Positions 26,700-35,988 are shown, numbered from the stretch's first letter. The stretch is 64,000 nucleotides of DNA from Sunxiuqinia sp963678245 (GCA_965140765.1 OZ223307.1:1-64000); one strand, 5' to 3'. The notes: generated by a model from the sequence alone, not told the origin. Program-made: numbers and translations.

Positions 26700-27992
26700 A
26701 TGACGATAGAACAGCTTTATGAGCTATTTTTAAACCATCCGGCAGTTTCAACTGATAGTCGGAATATTGAAAACGGGGGTCTCTTTTTTGCACTAAAAGG
26801 TCCTAACTTCGACGGGAACAAATATGCTGCTGACTCACTCAGCAAAGGAGCAGCTTTTTCGATTGTGGATGATAATAAGCTACCCGAAAATCCAAATTTC
26901 ATTATGGTAGAAGATGTTCTGCAAACGCTGCAAGAATTAGCATCTTATCATCGTAAATCGCTCGGGATCCCAATTTTGGGAATCACAGGCAGCAATGGCA
27001 AAACAACAACAAAAGAACTGATCGTTGCAATCCTCCGAAAAAAATACAATGTAAGTTCCACCAAAGGGAATTTAAACAACCACATCGGAGTACCACTGAC
27101 GCTATTAGAGATGAATAGAAATACTGACGTTGGTATTGTGGAGATGGGAGCTAATCATCCCGGAGAAATCGCAGAGCTTTGTCAAATTGCAAATCCTGAT
27201 TTTGGTTTAATTACCAATATTGGTAAAGCTCACTTAGAAGGCTTTGGATCGTTCGAGGGTATCATCAAAACAAAGTCGGAACTATACAAGCACCTAAAAC
27301 AGAAATCAGGCTCAGCTTTTATACATATTGACAACGAAATACTGCAAAATCAAGCCCAAGGACTTGAACTGTTGACCTACGGACGATCAGACCAGGCTCA
27401 GCTGCGCGGAGAACTACACGAGTCTGCCTATTACCTTACCGTAAAAGCACTCTTCCCCAAAGGCTGGCTCTATCTAAAATCGAAACTAATTGGTGCCTAC
27501 AACTTTGAAAATATATTGGCTGCAGCTCGTATTGGCTTACATTTTAAAGTCGATCCAATAGCCATACAGGATGCCGTTGCGAACTATTCTCCGATGAATA
27601 ACCGATCACAATTGGTTGTAAAAGGCAAAAATAAAATTATCATGGATGCCTATAATGCGAATCCAACAAGTATGGCTGCATCCTTATCAAATTTTGACGC
27701 AATCAATCAAAAAGGAAAGATGGTGATTCTAGGAGATATGCTGGAACTTGGAGATCAAACTGATTTTGAACACCAAAAGATTGTTGATATTTTAGGTGCG
27801 ATGAATTTGGATAAGATATTTTTGGTGGGAAAAGAGTTTGCAAAAACTTCGTCTGACGCAAAGACAAAGAAGTTTGAGACTGTCGAACTTCTTTCTGATT
27901 ACCTCCGTCAACAAAAAGAAACAGAAATTAATTTTACCTTAATCAAAGGATCTCGTGGAATTAAGCTCGAACGAATCCTCGAAACACTTTAA
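26700..27992 (+). CDS. murF: UDP-N-acetylmuramoyl-tripeptide--D-alanyl-D-alanine ligase
   Basis: 430 residues. It adds D-Ala-D-Ala to the muropeptide precursor in the cytoplasm. The N-terminal domain has STDSRNIENGGLFFALKGPNFDG; the ATP loop GITGSNGKTTT is near residues 94-104; NHIGVPLTLLEM, EMGANHPGEI and DAYNANPTSM follow in order. The start at 26700 avoids an ATG inside the terminator hairpin. Position after gldJ matches other Bacteroidota. Confidence 0.96.
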   Translation: MTIEQLYELFLNHPAVSTDSRNIENGGLFFALKGPNFDGNKYAADSLSKGAAFSIVDDNKLPENPNFIMVEDVLQTLQELASYHRKSLGIPILGITGSNGKTTTKELIVAILRKKYNVSSTKGNLNNHIGVPLTLLEMNRNTDVGIVEMGANHPGEIAELCQIANPDFGLITNIGKAHLEGFGSFEGIIKTKSELYKHLKQKSGSAFIHIDNEILQNQAQGLELLTYGRSDQAQLRGELHESAYYLTVKALFPKGWLYLKSKLIGAYNFENILAAARIGLHFKVDPIAIQDAVANYSPMNNRSQLVVKGKNKIIMDAYNANPTSMAASLSNFDAINQKGKMVILGDMLELGDQTDFEHQKIVDILGAMNLDKIFLVGKEFAKTSSDAKTKKFETVELLSDYLRQQKETEINFTLIKGSRGIKLERILETL

Positions 27993-28069
27993 TATCAACC
28001 CAAAACGACAATTGGGCTTACCACCAAAAACGTTAGTTGTGGAGTATCGCAGTACAAAATTAAATCTTG

Positions 28070-28375
28070 CTAAAAGAACCCCAACTCTAGGCGAGCTTCT
28101 TCACTCATCATCGATTTTTCCCAAGGCGGATCAAATGTTAACTCCACATGGGCATCATCTACTCCTTCGGCCGTTATAGCAGCTTGCCGGGTATCTTCTA
28201 CCAGCATATCGGCAACCGGGCAACCGGGGGCAGTAAGGGTCATAATTACACTAGCCTTATTATTTTCATCAACATCGATGTTATAAATCAGGCCTAAATC
28301 GTATATGTTTACCGGAATTTCCGGATCATAAACTTCCTTTAAATTTTCTATAATTAAATCAATTCTTGCATCCAT
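28070..28375 (-). CDS. SufT-like (DUF59) iron-sulfur assembly factor
   Basis: 101 residues of a single MIP18/DUF59 domain: YDPEIPVNIYDLGLIYNI, then TLTAPGCPVADML with the conserved Cys52, and a C-terminal EARLELGFF. Such proteins help mature Fe-S proteins. It follows sufE with 11 bp between genes, which supports a shared role. It converges on murF. Confidence 0.9.
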   Translation of the reverse strand: MDARIDLIIENLKEVYDPEIPVNIYDLGLIYNIDVDENNKASVIMTLTAPGCPVADMLVEDTRQAAITAEGVDDAHVELTFDPPWEKSMMSEEARLELGFF

Positions 28376-28386
28376 GGCTTCTCCTC

Positions 28387-28809
28387 CTAACTAGAAATCT
28401 TGTTATAAGCAACAGCATATAACTTAATTTGTTTGATCATTGCGACCAGTCCGTTTGATCGTGTTGGCGACAAATGTTGTTTCAAACCAATATCGTCGAC
28501 AAAATGGAGTTCGTTATTCATTAACTCTTCTGGCGTACGCCCCGAAACAACACGTAGCAAAAGAGCAACCAGGCCTTTCACAATCACAGCATCACTCTCT
28601 CCCTGAAAATAAATCTTCCCATCTTTAAATTCAGGAGCCAACCACACACGTGACTGACACCCTTTTATCAAATGTTGATCATTTTTTAATTTTGGATCCA
28701 ACTCTTTCAAGTCATTTCCCAATTCTATCAAGTAACCGTATTTGTCCATCCAGTCCTCGTAAATTGAGAATTCTTCTACAATTTCTTGTTGTATATTTTC
28801 TATCGTCAT
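28387..28809 (-). CDS. sufE: SufE family cysteine desulfurase activator
   Basis: 140 residues, full length. The sulfur-accepting Cys51 lies in LIKGCQSRVWL, followed by IYFQGESDAVIVKGLVALLLRV and LSPTRSNGLVAMI. SufE takes persulfide from SufS and passes it to the SufBCD scaffold. The desulfurase itself is outside this window. Downstream, the DUF59 gene completes a two-gene Fe-S operon. Confidence 0.94.
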   Translation of the reverse strand: MTIENIQQEIVEEFSIYEDWMDKYGYLIELGNDLKELDPKLKNDQHLIKGCQSRVWLAPEFKDGKIYFQGESDAVIVKGLVALLLRVVSGRTPEELMNNELHFVDDIGLKQHLSPTRSNGLVAMIKQIKLYAVAYNKISS

Positions 28810-29025
28810 GAATCTTTCTTTTTAAAAGATGTAAAGGTCGTAATTTTTTTACGAATCACACAAAATTCACTTTCACCTCGAGCAAAGAATTATACTTAAT
28901 TTAAGAAGCAGTTTTGAGTTTCTTTGAATGATTCTAAATTCTACCCAAAATCAGCTTATCCTCTGACAATTGCTTATCTTCACATTCCTAAAAATCAACA
29001 ATCATAATTATTTAAATAAAAAATC

Positions 29026-29601
29026 ATGACTTCAATAGTTGGAACACAAACAGAAAAGAATCTCCTAAAAGCATTTGCAGGTGAATCTCAAGCAAAAAAC
29101 CGCTACGAATTTTTCGCCAAACAAGCACGCAAAGAAGGACTGCATCAGATTGCCTCAATCTTTGAAGAAACAGCCATTAACGAGCAGGCGCACGCGAAAC
29201 GTTTCTTTCGCTTTTTAGAAGGTGGCATGGTTGAAATTACAGCGAGCTACCCAGCCGGAGTAATTGGAACCACCATGGAAAACCTGACCGCTGCTGCAGA
29301 CGGTGAAAACGAAGAGTGGAATGATCTTTATCCTGAGTTTGCCCGAGTTGCCGAAGAGGAAGGTTTTAAACTTATCGCAGTGGTTTTTAGAACCATTGCC
29401 AAAATTGAAAAACACCACGAAGAACGCTACCGCAAATTGTGTAAAAATCTGGAAGAAGGAAAGGTCTTTGAGCGCGAAGGAAAAGTAACCTGGAAATGTC
29501 GTGTTTGTGGTTTTCTTCACGAAGCAAGCAAGCCACCGGTTAAATGTCCATCTTGCGAACACGCTCAAGAATATTTTGAAATTGAAGCAACAAACTACTA
29601 G
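29026..29601 (+). CDS. rbr: Rubrerythrin
   Basis: 191 residues. A four-helix diiron domain (AGESQAKNRYEFFAKQA, FEETAINEQAHAKRFFRFL, AKIEKHHEERY) is followed by a rubredoxin domain with CRVC and CPSC (about 160-180). Rubrerythrin reduces hydrogen peroxide in anaerobes and microaerophiles in the cytoplasm. It is a single gene with its own upstream region, and its stop faces the symporter gene across an inverted repeat. Confidence 0.97.
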   Translation: MTSIVGTQTEKNLLKAFAGESQAKNRYEFFAKQARKEGLHQIASIFEETAINEQAHAKRFFRFLEGGMVEITASYPAGVIGTTMENLTAAADGENEEWNDLYPEFARVAEEEGFKLIAVVFRTIAKIEKHHEERYRKLCKNLEEGKVFEREGKVTWKCRVCGFLHEASKPPVKCPSCEHAQEYFEIEATNY

Positions 29602-29640
29602 GCTTTGAAGCAGAATTTGCAACCAGCAGATTAACGATAA

Positions 29641-29769
29641 GCTGTTTAAAACGTTTCTCTCCGTCATCATGAACTTGTTTCAGTATCTGTGTAGATTAAA
29701 GGAAAAATCCTATATAACCAGACTCCGAAACAAGTTCAGAATGACTTTTTCATTTACGTTTTAAACAGC
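29641..29769. repeat. Nested inverted repeat (REP-like), copy 1
   Basis: Outer arms GCTGTTTAAAACGT (29641-29654) and its exact complement (29756-29769) enclose inner arms GAACTTGTTTC (29671-29681) and GAAACAAGTTC (29727-29737). It fills the gap between two convergent genes. The inner part, CTTGTTTC followed by ATCTGT, recurs at 47103-47156. Repeats of the kind GAACTTGTTTCAGGATC are widespread in this phylum, as far as I recall. Confidence 0.7.
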
Positions 29770-29778
29770 CTATCTCTT

Positions 29779-31479
29779 TTAATGAATATGAATCTCACGA
29801 ACCTGCCCGGCACCTCTTGGGTAGCGAATACTTTCGGTCAAATCCTGAACTAATTTAGGAGGCGCAGCAGTTATTCGTGAAACAACCATCGCGACTACAA
29901 AATTCAGTATCATTCCCAAGGTTCCAACTCCCTCAGGAGCAATGCCAAACCAGTATCCCTCAGGCGTGCCCGGCCCTCCCAGTTGCGGCTTGAAATAAAC
30001 GATATAAATTGCTGTAAATAAGATCCCGACAATCATCCCACTGATTGCACCCTGCCTATTCATTCGTTTATCGAAGATGCCCAAAATAATAGCTGGAAAA
30101 AACGAGGAAGCAGCTAAACCAAATGCAAGCGCTACAACCTGAGCAACAAAGCCAGGCGGATTCAACCCGGCAAGTCCGGCCGCAAAAACAGCCACAGCAA
30201 TGCTGCCACGTGCAGCCCAAAGCTCACTTCGTTCCGAAATTCCAGGCATTAAGTAATTCTTGAGTAGGTCATGCGAAATCGACGTGGAAATAACAAGCAA
30301 CAATCCGGCAGCAGTTGACAAAGCTGCAGCCAAACCGCCAGCCACCACCAAGGCAATTACCCAACCGGGGAGGTTGGCAATTTCGGGATTGGCCAACACA
30401 ACAATATCCCGATCAATAATTAATTCGTTCTTTTCTTTGTCCGCTAAATATTGAATTTTACCGTCATTATTTTTATCATCAAAGGCCAGCAATCCGGTGT
30501 TCTCCCAATTGGTAAACCACTCCGGAACATCTGCATATTCTCTTTCAGAAAGCGTATTGATTAAGTTCGTACGGGCAAATACCGCCACCGTTGGAGCAGT
30601 TGTATACAACAAAGCGATAAACAACAAAGCCCAGCCCGCCGAAATTCGGGCATCTTTCACTCTCGGCACGGTAAAAAAGCGAACAATCACGTGTGGCAAT
30701 CCCGCTGTTCCAAACATTAAAGCAGCCGTAATAAAAAACATATTTACCGTATTTCCCTTATCAACCTTGGTATATTCATCAAAACCAAGATCTACCGAAA
30801 GTTGATTCAGTTTCTCCAGTAGATAGGTTCCATCCGCTGTTTTTCCTCCAAATCCAAGCTGCGGAATAGGATTTCCGGTCATTTGCAAGGAAATAAAAAC
30901 TGCAGGTACAGTAAATGCGAAAATGATTACACAATACTGAGCAATTTGAGTGTTGGTGATTCCTTTCATTCCACCTAAAACAGCATAAATAAATACAATT
31001 CCGATGCCAATTAACACTCCCGACTCAAACGACACATCCAGAAAGCGGGCAAAAGCCACCCCCACTCCTTTCATTTGCCCAACCACATAAGTGAAAGAAA
31101 CAAATAGCGCACAAATTAAAGCGACTAATCGGGCATTCTTCGAATAATACCGTTCGCCAATAAAATCGGGCACCGTAAACTTTCCAAACTTCCGCAAATA
31201 CGGAGCTAACATAAGAGCCAGCAAAACATAGCCACCGGTCCAGCCCAGCAAATACTGGGATCCACTGTAACCCATAAAAGAAATTAAGCCGGCCATTGAC
31301 AAAAAAGAAGCTGCTGACATCCAGTCGGCAGCGGTTGCCATTCCGTTTGCTATTGGGTGGACACCACCACCCGCCACATAAAATTCTTTTGTCGAACCAG
31401 CTTTCGACAGACCTGCTATAATGATATACAAAACAAAGGTCACCCCAACGATGACATAGGTCCAGATTTGAGAATCCAT
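29779..31479 (-). CDS. Sodium:solute symporter family protein (large subunit)
   Basis: 566 residues with about 13 membrane helices. Family segments: GVHPIANGMATAADWMSAASF, the SxxxG of SMAGLISFMG, YVVGQMKGVGVAF, and AAALSTAAGLLLVISTSISHD. It resembles acetate/cation symporters and moves a small carboxylate or similar solute with sodium; the substrate cannot be read from sequence. The DUF4212 gene lies 14 bp upstream, forming the two-subunit type. Confidence 0.9.
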   Translation of the reverse strand: MDSQIWTYVIVGVTFVLYIIIAGLSKAGSTKEFYVAGGGVHPIANGMATAADWMSAASFLSMAGLISFMGYSGSQYLLGWTGGYVLLALMLAPYLRKFGKFTVPDFIGERYYSKNARLVALICALFVSFTYVVGQMKGVGVAFARFLDVSFESGVLIGIGIVFIYAVLGGMKGITNTQIAQYCVIIFAFTVPAVFISLQMTGNPIPQLGFGGKTADGTYLLEKLNQLSVDLGFDEYTKVDKGNTVNMFFITAALMFGTAGLPHVIVRFFTVPRVKDARISAGWALLFIALLYTTAPTVAVFARTNLINTLSEREYADVPEWFTNWENTGLLAFDDKNNDGKIQYLADKEKNELIIDRDIVVLANPEIANLPGWVIALVVAGGLAAALSTAAGLLLVISTSISHDLLKNYLMPGISERSELWAARGSIAVAVFAAGLAGLNPPGFVAQVVALAFGLAASSFFPAIILGIFDKRMNRQGAISGMIVGILFTAIYIVYFKPQLGGPGTPEGYWFGIAPEGVGTLGMILNFVVAMVVSRITAAPPKLVQDLTESIRYPRGAGQVREIHIH

Positions 31480-31493
31480 AATTGATTTAAGTT

Positions 31494-31748
31494 TTATTGT
31501 TCGTCAAGATCAAATTCTTTGTCTAGCCGATTCATCAGAAAAACGTAGATAAAGATGATGGCTACAAATACGTAGATCGCCCCTTGCTGGGCAAACCAAA
31601 AACCAAGCGGAAAGCCTGCCATGTGAAAGTTATTGAGGAAATCGGCAAATAAAATGCCTGCGCCAAATGACACAATAAACCAAATGCAAAGTAAGTAGGC
31701 CAGGTAGGTTAAATTCCGTTGCCAGTACTTCTTTTTTGTTTTCTCCAT
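31494..31748 (-). CDS. DUF4212 symporter small subunit
   Basis: 84 residues with two membrane helices and the family pattern YWQRNLTYLAYLLCIWFIVSF, GFPLGFWFAQQGAIYVFV, ending in acidic DKEFDLDEQ. DUF4212 proteins are the small partner of sodium:solute symporters, as the gene order here shows. Confidence 0.92.
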   Translation of the reverse strand: MEKTKKKYWQRNLTYLAYLLCIWFIVSFGAGILFADFLNNFHMAGFPLGFWFAQQGAIYVFVAIIFIYVFLMNRLDKEFDLDEQ

Positions 31749-31876
31749 GCTGTATTCGTTTAGTTATTATTCGGATTGTGTTAATGTTAGCATTTCAAAC
31801 AGATGTCAATTTAGATATTTTTATCTTTTTTTCCTAATATACAATCCAACTGTTCTTTCTGAGTTTGACAGAAGAA

Positions 31877-31904
31877 AAAAGGATGAGATTAATCTCATCC
31901 TTTT
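31877..31904. terminator. Perfect 28-bp palindrome, probable terminator
   Basis: AAAAGGATGAGATT (31877-31890) is followed directly by its exact complement, with no loop. Both ends are A/T runs, so it could stop transcripts from either side. It lies between the LVIVD gene end and the symporter operon start. Confidence 0.65.
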
Positions 31905-31949
31905 CGAAAAAATTACAACCAGTTTCCTGAATCGGATAGACTGAAACAA

Positions 31950-31976
31950 AAAATCCGGCTGGAGAAGCCGGATTTT
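31950..31976 (-). terminator. Terminator after the LVIVD lipoprotein gene
   Basis: AAAATCCGGCT (31950-31960) pairs with AGCCGGATTTT (31966-31976), loop of five bases. On the minus strand it ends in a T run, 16 bp after the stop. Confidence 0.82.
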
Positions 31977-31992
31977 CAACTGAATTAACTGC

Positions 31993-33294
31993 CTAATTAC
32001 CTGCTGTTGAAATGGGAATTGTAGAAAGCAAGGTAATATTTTGAATATCTGAATAATCATACAGATAAAACCCTCCATCGCCGATCATGAATAAATAGTC
32101 ATTAAGTGGAATAACATCGTAAGTATGGATATCAGAGAATTCGGCCAGTTTATGTTGGTTGATTGTTAATGGATCAGACGCATCGAAAACTTTTAAGCCG
32201 GCAGCTCCATCGCAAATAAACAAAATGTCGTCGTCGATACCGAGCCCGTGAGGATTGGCCATAGAATGGCTGGCCAATAAATTCAATTCAGAATAATCGT
32301 CATTCATTTCAATAACATCCAAGCGGTTTACCGCTCGACCACATGAACCCTCATCGTGTAAAGTGACATAGGCCAAATCATCCTGGATAACCACCGGATC
32401 GCAACTTGTAATGTGAGAATACTGATTGACGTAAGTGGGATTCTCTTCAATTTCAAGATCAAAAACCAGCATGCCGGATCTTGTCCCAAAAAACAAGTGA
32501 TCATCATAAATAAACATCGTTTCAATATTCCAACCTATATTCTTCGACCCAATTTCAGTCGGATTAGTCAAATCTGAAATCCGAAACGTATAAAGACTGC
32601 TATTATCAACCGTATAGAGGTAATCTTTGTACAGCCCAAATCGAGCCATTGATCCTCCTATTCCAAAAGTTGTCCCTGAACCACCACCAACGCCTCCTGA
32701 AGTATTTGTAGTAAAACCACCGTCCATGAAAACATTTTCAGCATAACTTCTACCATAATAAACCGGATAATGATACTGTTCGATTTTCTGTTTTATCTTT
32801 TCAATCTTCCAATCAATAACAACGCCCTGATCTTTGTCAATTTCCCCAATACGGTAATCGGTATCGTATTCCGGAAGGGTATACGGAAAAATATCCTCAA
32901 CCCGACCAACTTCATGAATATCGGTTAAATCTGACACATCAATGGCAACCAAATCAATGTAGCTATCAGCATAAAGCACATCTTCCTTAATGGCAATATC
33001 AACATTTCCAGGAATCTTGATAAAGCCGACATTATCGGGATTGGCCGGATCATTAACATCCAATACATGAACACCTTTCATTATTTCATTGATAAATACA
33101 TAGCTATCTTTAAAATAGATCTTTCCCGGTTTTTCAATTTCCTGACTGGAACTAAGCAAGACTGCCGAGCGTAAATCTTCGTAAGACATGTACACCGGCG
33201 AATTCCCTATAAAAGTTTCGTAGTATTTATCCTCACAGCCTGAGAACACTGTCGCAATAAATAGCAAAATAAAAGTTGTATAAGTTGTTTTCAT
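31993..33294 (-). CDS. LVIVD-repeat beta-propeller lipoprotein
   Basis: 433 residues. A lipoprotein signal ends FSGC (Cys20). Repeats of the LVIVD type build a propeller: VHVLDVNDPANPDNVGFIKIPG, LVAIDVSDLTDIHEVG, LYTFRISDLTNPTEIG, LKVFDASDPLTI. A flexible glycine-rich loop (GGVGGGSGTTFGIGG, near 195-210) interrupts the middle. It is exported and probably surface or periplasm facing. It lies 13 bp after an outer-membrane protein gene, so the two may work as a pair. Function unknown. Confidence 0.85.
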   Translation of the reverse strand: MKTTYTTFILLFIATVFSGCEDKYYETFIGNSPVYMSYEDLRSAVLLSSSQEIEKPGKIYFKDSYVFINEIMKGVHVLDVNDPANPDNVGFIKIPGNVDIAIKEDVLYADSYIDLVAIDVSDLTDIHEVGRVEDIFPYTLPEYDTDYRIGEIDKDQGVVIDWKIEKIKQKIEQYHYPVYYGRSYAENVFMDGGFTTNTSGGVGGGSGTTFGIGGSMARFGLYKDYLYTVDNSSLYTFRISDLTNPTEIGSKNIGWNIETMFIYDDHLFFGTRSGMLVFDLEIEENPTYVNQYSHITSCDPVVIQDDLAYVTLHDEGSCGRAVNRLDVIEMNDDYSELNLLASHSMANPHGLGIDDDILFICDGAAGLKVFDASDPLTINQHKLAEFSDIHTYDVIPLNDYLFMIGDGGFYLYDYSDIQNITLLSTIPISTAGN

Positions 33295-33307
33295 TTCTAG
33301 CGTTTTT

Positions 33308-34060
33308 TTAGTTGAAAAGAATACCTAAACGAATTGTCAAACGATTGTATTCCCGCTCCAACTCATATTCATCTTCTCCTTTAAATTGATTTTTATGGAA
33401 GCGATAGCCAAATGAAAGCATCAACCCAAGGTCGGGACTTAGCTGGCTAACAAAACCAAAGGTTGGATTAATCATTACGCCACCTTTCGCACTCTCAAAA
33501 TCCTGAGAATAATAGTACGAAGACCAGGGCATCATGTCGTAATAAATTCCGCTGTTGCTGTAAAAACCATCATCCAACGGAATCATGTAACCAGCTTTCA
33601 AACCTAAAAATGGGGTAAAATGCGACTCTCTAAAATGATATTCCAAATTGCCAAAGACAGGCAAATACGACTCCTCCAAAAAATCGATGCCGAGTCCCAC
33701 TCCGGCGTACCAATTAGGCTGAACACGAATGTTTACCGATGTATCAAACGAAAAAGGACTCGGTTTAGCACTGTTCGGACTACCAGCCAGTAAGCCAATA
33801 GTGGCCTTGAAGAAATAAGAATCCCCCGTGTCTTCGTAGATGCCTGGAATCCAACTACCAGTTACTGTATCAATTTCTGACTCCTTAATTACCCAGAGAT
33901 TTTTTCCAGAACGGACAACAATTTTTTCATTATCAACTCTGGTTTGCTGCCCTTTTAAAACTGATCCATTTTTGAGGTAAATCACCTCTCGCTTACTTTT
34001 TTGGGCAAAACCATTGCCGGCAAATATCAAGAGTGTTAAAAGATAAATGATTTTTTTCAT
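33308..34060 (-). CDS. Outer-membrane beta-barrel protein, hypothetical
   Basis: 250 residues from ATG 34060: signal peptide KKIIYLLTLLIFAGNGFAQ, then KREVIYLKNGSVLKGQ (a small strand-rich domain often found ahead of such barrels), then alternating strands and a final NRLTIRLGILFN, typical of a barrel end. An upstream TTG-type extension is poor sequence and overlaps the terminator region, so I did not use it. It probably shares a transcript with the LVIVD lipoprotein. Confidence 0.78.
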   Translation of the reverse strand: MKKIIYLLTLLIFAGNGFAQKSKREVIYLKNGSVLKGQQTRVDNEKIVVRSGKNLWVIKESEIDTVTGSWIPGIYEDTGDSYFFKATIGLLAGSPNSAKPSPFSFDTSVNIRVQPNWYAGVGLGIDFLEESYLPVFGNLEYHFRESHFTPFLGLKAGYMIPLDDGFYSNSGIYYDMMPWSSYYYSQDFESAKGGVMINPTFGFVSQLSPDLGLMLSFGYRFHKNQFKGEDEYELEREYNRLTIRLGILFN

Positions 34061-34144
34061 TTTTTTTAGGTTGGTTACTGAAATATGATGCTCACCTCCA
34101 TTAAGGGTTGCGTGAATAACATAAATTTGCAGTGCTATGCACAA

Positions 34145-34180
34145 AAAGATTGGAATAACTGTACAGTTATTCCAATCTTT
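34145..34180. terminator. Perfect 36-bp palindrome, terminator of the GNAT-nitrilase gene
   Basis: AAAGATTGGAATAACTGT (34145-34162) is followed at once by its complement (34163-34180). It lies 35 bp after the stop of the minus-strand gene. Confidence 0.78.
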
Positions 34181-34214
34181 CCCTTTTTAAACCCGTAAAA
34201 CGATAACACTTTTA

Positions 34215-35747
34215 CTATACCCGTTTTAGCTGAAAAATATCTTTTCGTCGATCTTTTAGGTTCCGCACACTTCCAAACTGATTGAGTTCGCGAAGCAAGT
34301 CCAGATCAACATCTGCAATTAGTATCATTTCTGTATTCGGTGTCGCCTCAGCTTTGATTCCGTTTACCGGAAAAGCGAAATCGCAGGGTGTAAAAACCAT
34401 CGACTGGGCAAACTGAATATCCATGTTATGTACTTTAGGTAAGTTCCCAACTCCTCCGGCTATTACTACATAACATTCATTTTCAATTGCTCTCGCCATA
34501 GCACAATTGCGAACCCGGGAATAACCATTTTGAGTATCGGTCAGGAAAGGAACAAAAATAATATCCACACCTTCGTCTGCCAACAGGCGACTCAGCTCCG
34601 GAAATTCAATATCATAACATATCAACACCCCAATTTTCCCACAGTCAGTTTCAATAGCCTTCAATTTTGATCCTCCCTGCATCCCCCACACTTTGGCTTC
34701 ATCAGGTGTTACATGCAATTTTTCAAATCGTTCAACTGATCCATCTCGTTTACAAACAAAGCCGGCATTATATAAACGGTCGTTTTTTATTTCAGGCATA
34801 CTCCCTGTAATGATATTGATGTTGTAAGAAATGGCCAACTCCGAAAACCGCTGGGTAATTTCTTCGGTGTGGCTGGCCAGTTCACGAATTGCTTCCGGCT
34901 CGCTCAAGTGGTTGTTTTCCGCCATCAACGGCGCCATAAAAAACTCTGGGAATAAGGCAAAATCAGAACGATATCCCGATACCGCATCAACAAAATACTC
35001 TGCTTGGTTCATCAAGTCATCCAGGTTATTATATGGTCGCATTTGCCATTGTATTAATCCCAGACGAACAATCTTCTTCGTTAGTACCGGTTGCGTCGTG
35101 GTTTCTTTCTCATAATATATGTTGTCCCATTTAAGCAACACCGCATAATCATTCGACTCCTCATCACCTTCTAAATAGTTCTTTAAAATTTTGGATGGAT
35201 AAAAGTCATTCGACATTTGAAAGTTCAATACCGGATCAACAATTTCTTTTAAACGAACTTTTGCAATATACTCTTTCGGAGACATTTGATCAGAGTATTT
35301 ATGATAACTCGGAATCCGCCCACCGAAAGCAACTCCTTTCAGGTTCAACCGCTCGCACAACTCCTTTCGATAATCGTAGAGACGACGTCCCAGCCTCAAT
35401 CCACGATATTCAGGTCGAATAAAGATCTCAATCCCGTACAATGTATTTCCATCCGGGTCGTGCGTATTGAATGAATAATTACCCGAAATTCGTTTATAGG
35501 TATGCTGGGTTTCATACTTGCTTAAATCGACAATAATAGAAAATGCACAACCAGCAATCTGACCGTTCACACGGATCACCACCTGACCTTCAGGAAACAG
35601 GTTAATTAATGTTTTCAACTGCGGACGCAACCAATAGGAGTCCGGCATTTCCGGGTAAGACTCTATCAAAGCCTTTTTTAACTCCTGATAATCTTTCAGT
35701 TGTAGAAAACTAAGTTCTATATTTTCAATTTCGTTTGTATTCACCAT
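34215..35747 (-). CDS. GNAT acetyltransferase-nitrilase fusion protein
   Basis: 510 residues with two domains. The first ~200 form a GNAT domain (IFIRPEYRGLRLGRRLYDYR is the acetyl-CoA loop). From about 225 a carbon-nitrogen hydrolase follows with its Glu (FPEFFMAPL, near 266), Lys (EKLHVTPDE, near 342) and Cys (GVLICYDIEFPE, near 375). All three catalytic residues are present. The fusion suggests coupled amide hydrolysis and N-acylation of one substrate, which is unknown. It is a single gene with its own terminator. Confidence 0.9.
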   Translation of the reverse strand: MVNTNEIENIELSFLQLKDYQELKKALIESYPEMPDSYWLRPQLKTLINLFPEGQVVIRVNGQIAGCAFSIIVDLSKYETQHTYKRISGNYSFNTHDPDGNTLYGIEIFIRPEYRGLRLGRRLYDYRKELCERLNLKGVAFGGRIPSYHKYSDQMSPKEYIAKVRLKEIVDPVLNFQMSNDFYPSKILKNYLEGDEESNDYAVLLKWDNIYYEKETTTQPVLTKKIVRLGLIQWQMRPYNNLDDLMNQAEYFVDAVSGYRSDFALFPEFFMAPLMAENNHLSEPEAIRELASHTEEITQRFSELAISYNINIITGSMPEIKNDRLYNAGFVCKRDGSVERFEKLHVTPDEAKVWGMQGGSKLKAIETDCGKIGVLICYDIEFPELSRLLADEGVDIIFVPFLTDTQNGYSRVRNCAMARAIENECYVVIAGGVGNLPKVHNMDIQFAQSMVFTPCDFAFPVNGIKAEATPNTEMILIADVDLDLLRELNQFGSVRNLKDRRKDIFQLKRV

Positions 35748-35988
35748 GATCCATATTATTTTGAGATAGCAATCACAAAGATAACAGCTAATCCCTATTT
35801 AAAGTTATCGTAGCTATTCAGTAATATAAAAATAAGCGTATCACTCATGCAGTATTCCAAAATATTCTCAGCAAAATCAGCAGAGTGCCGACACATTAAC
35901 ACACCTTTATATCTTCCTATATTTCCTTTTCGTATTTTTTTAGATCAACTTACTATATGGTAAATAATTAAAACTAACACATATACTC

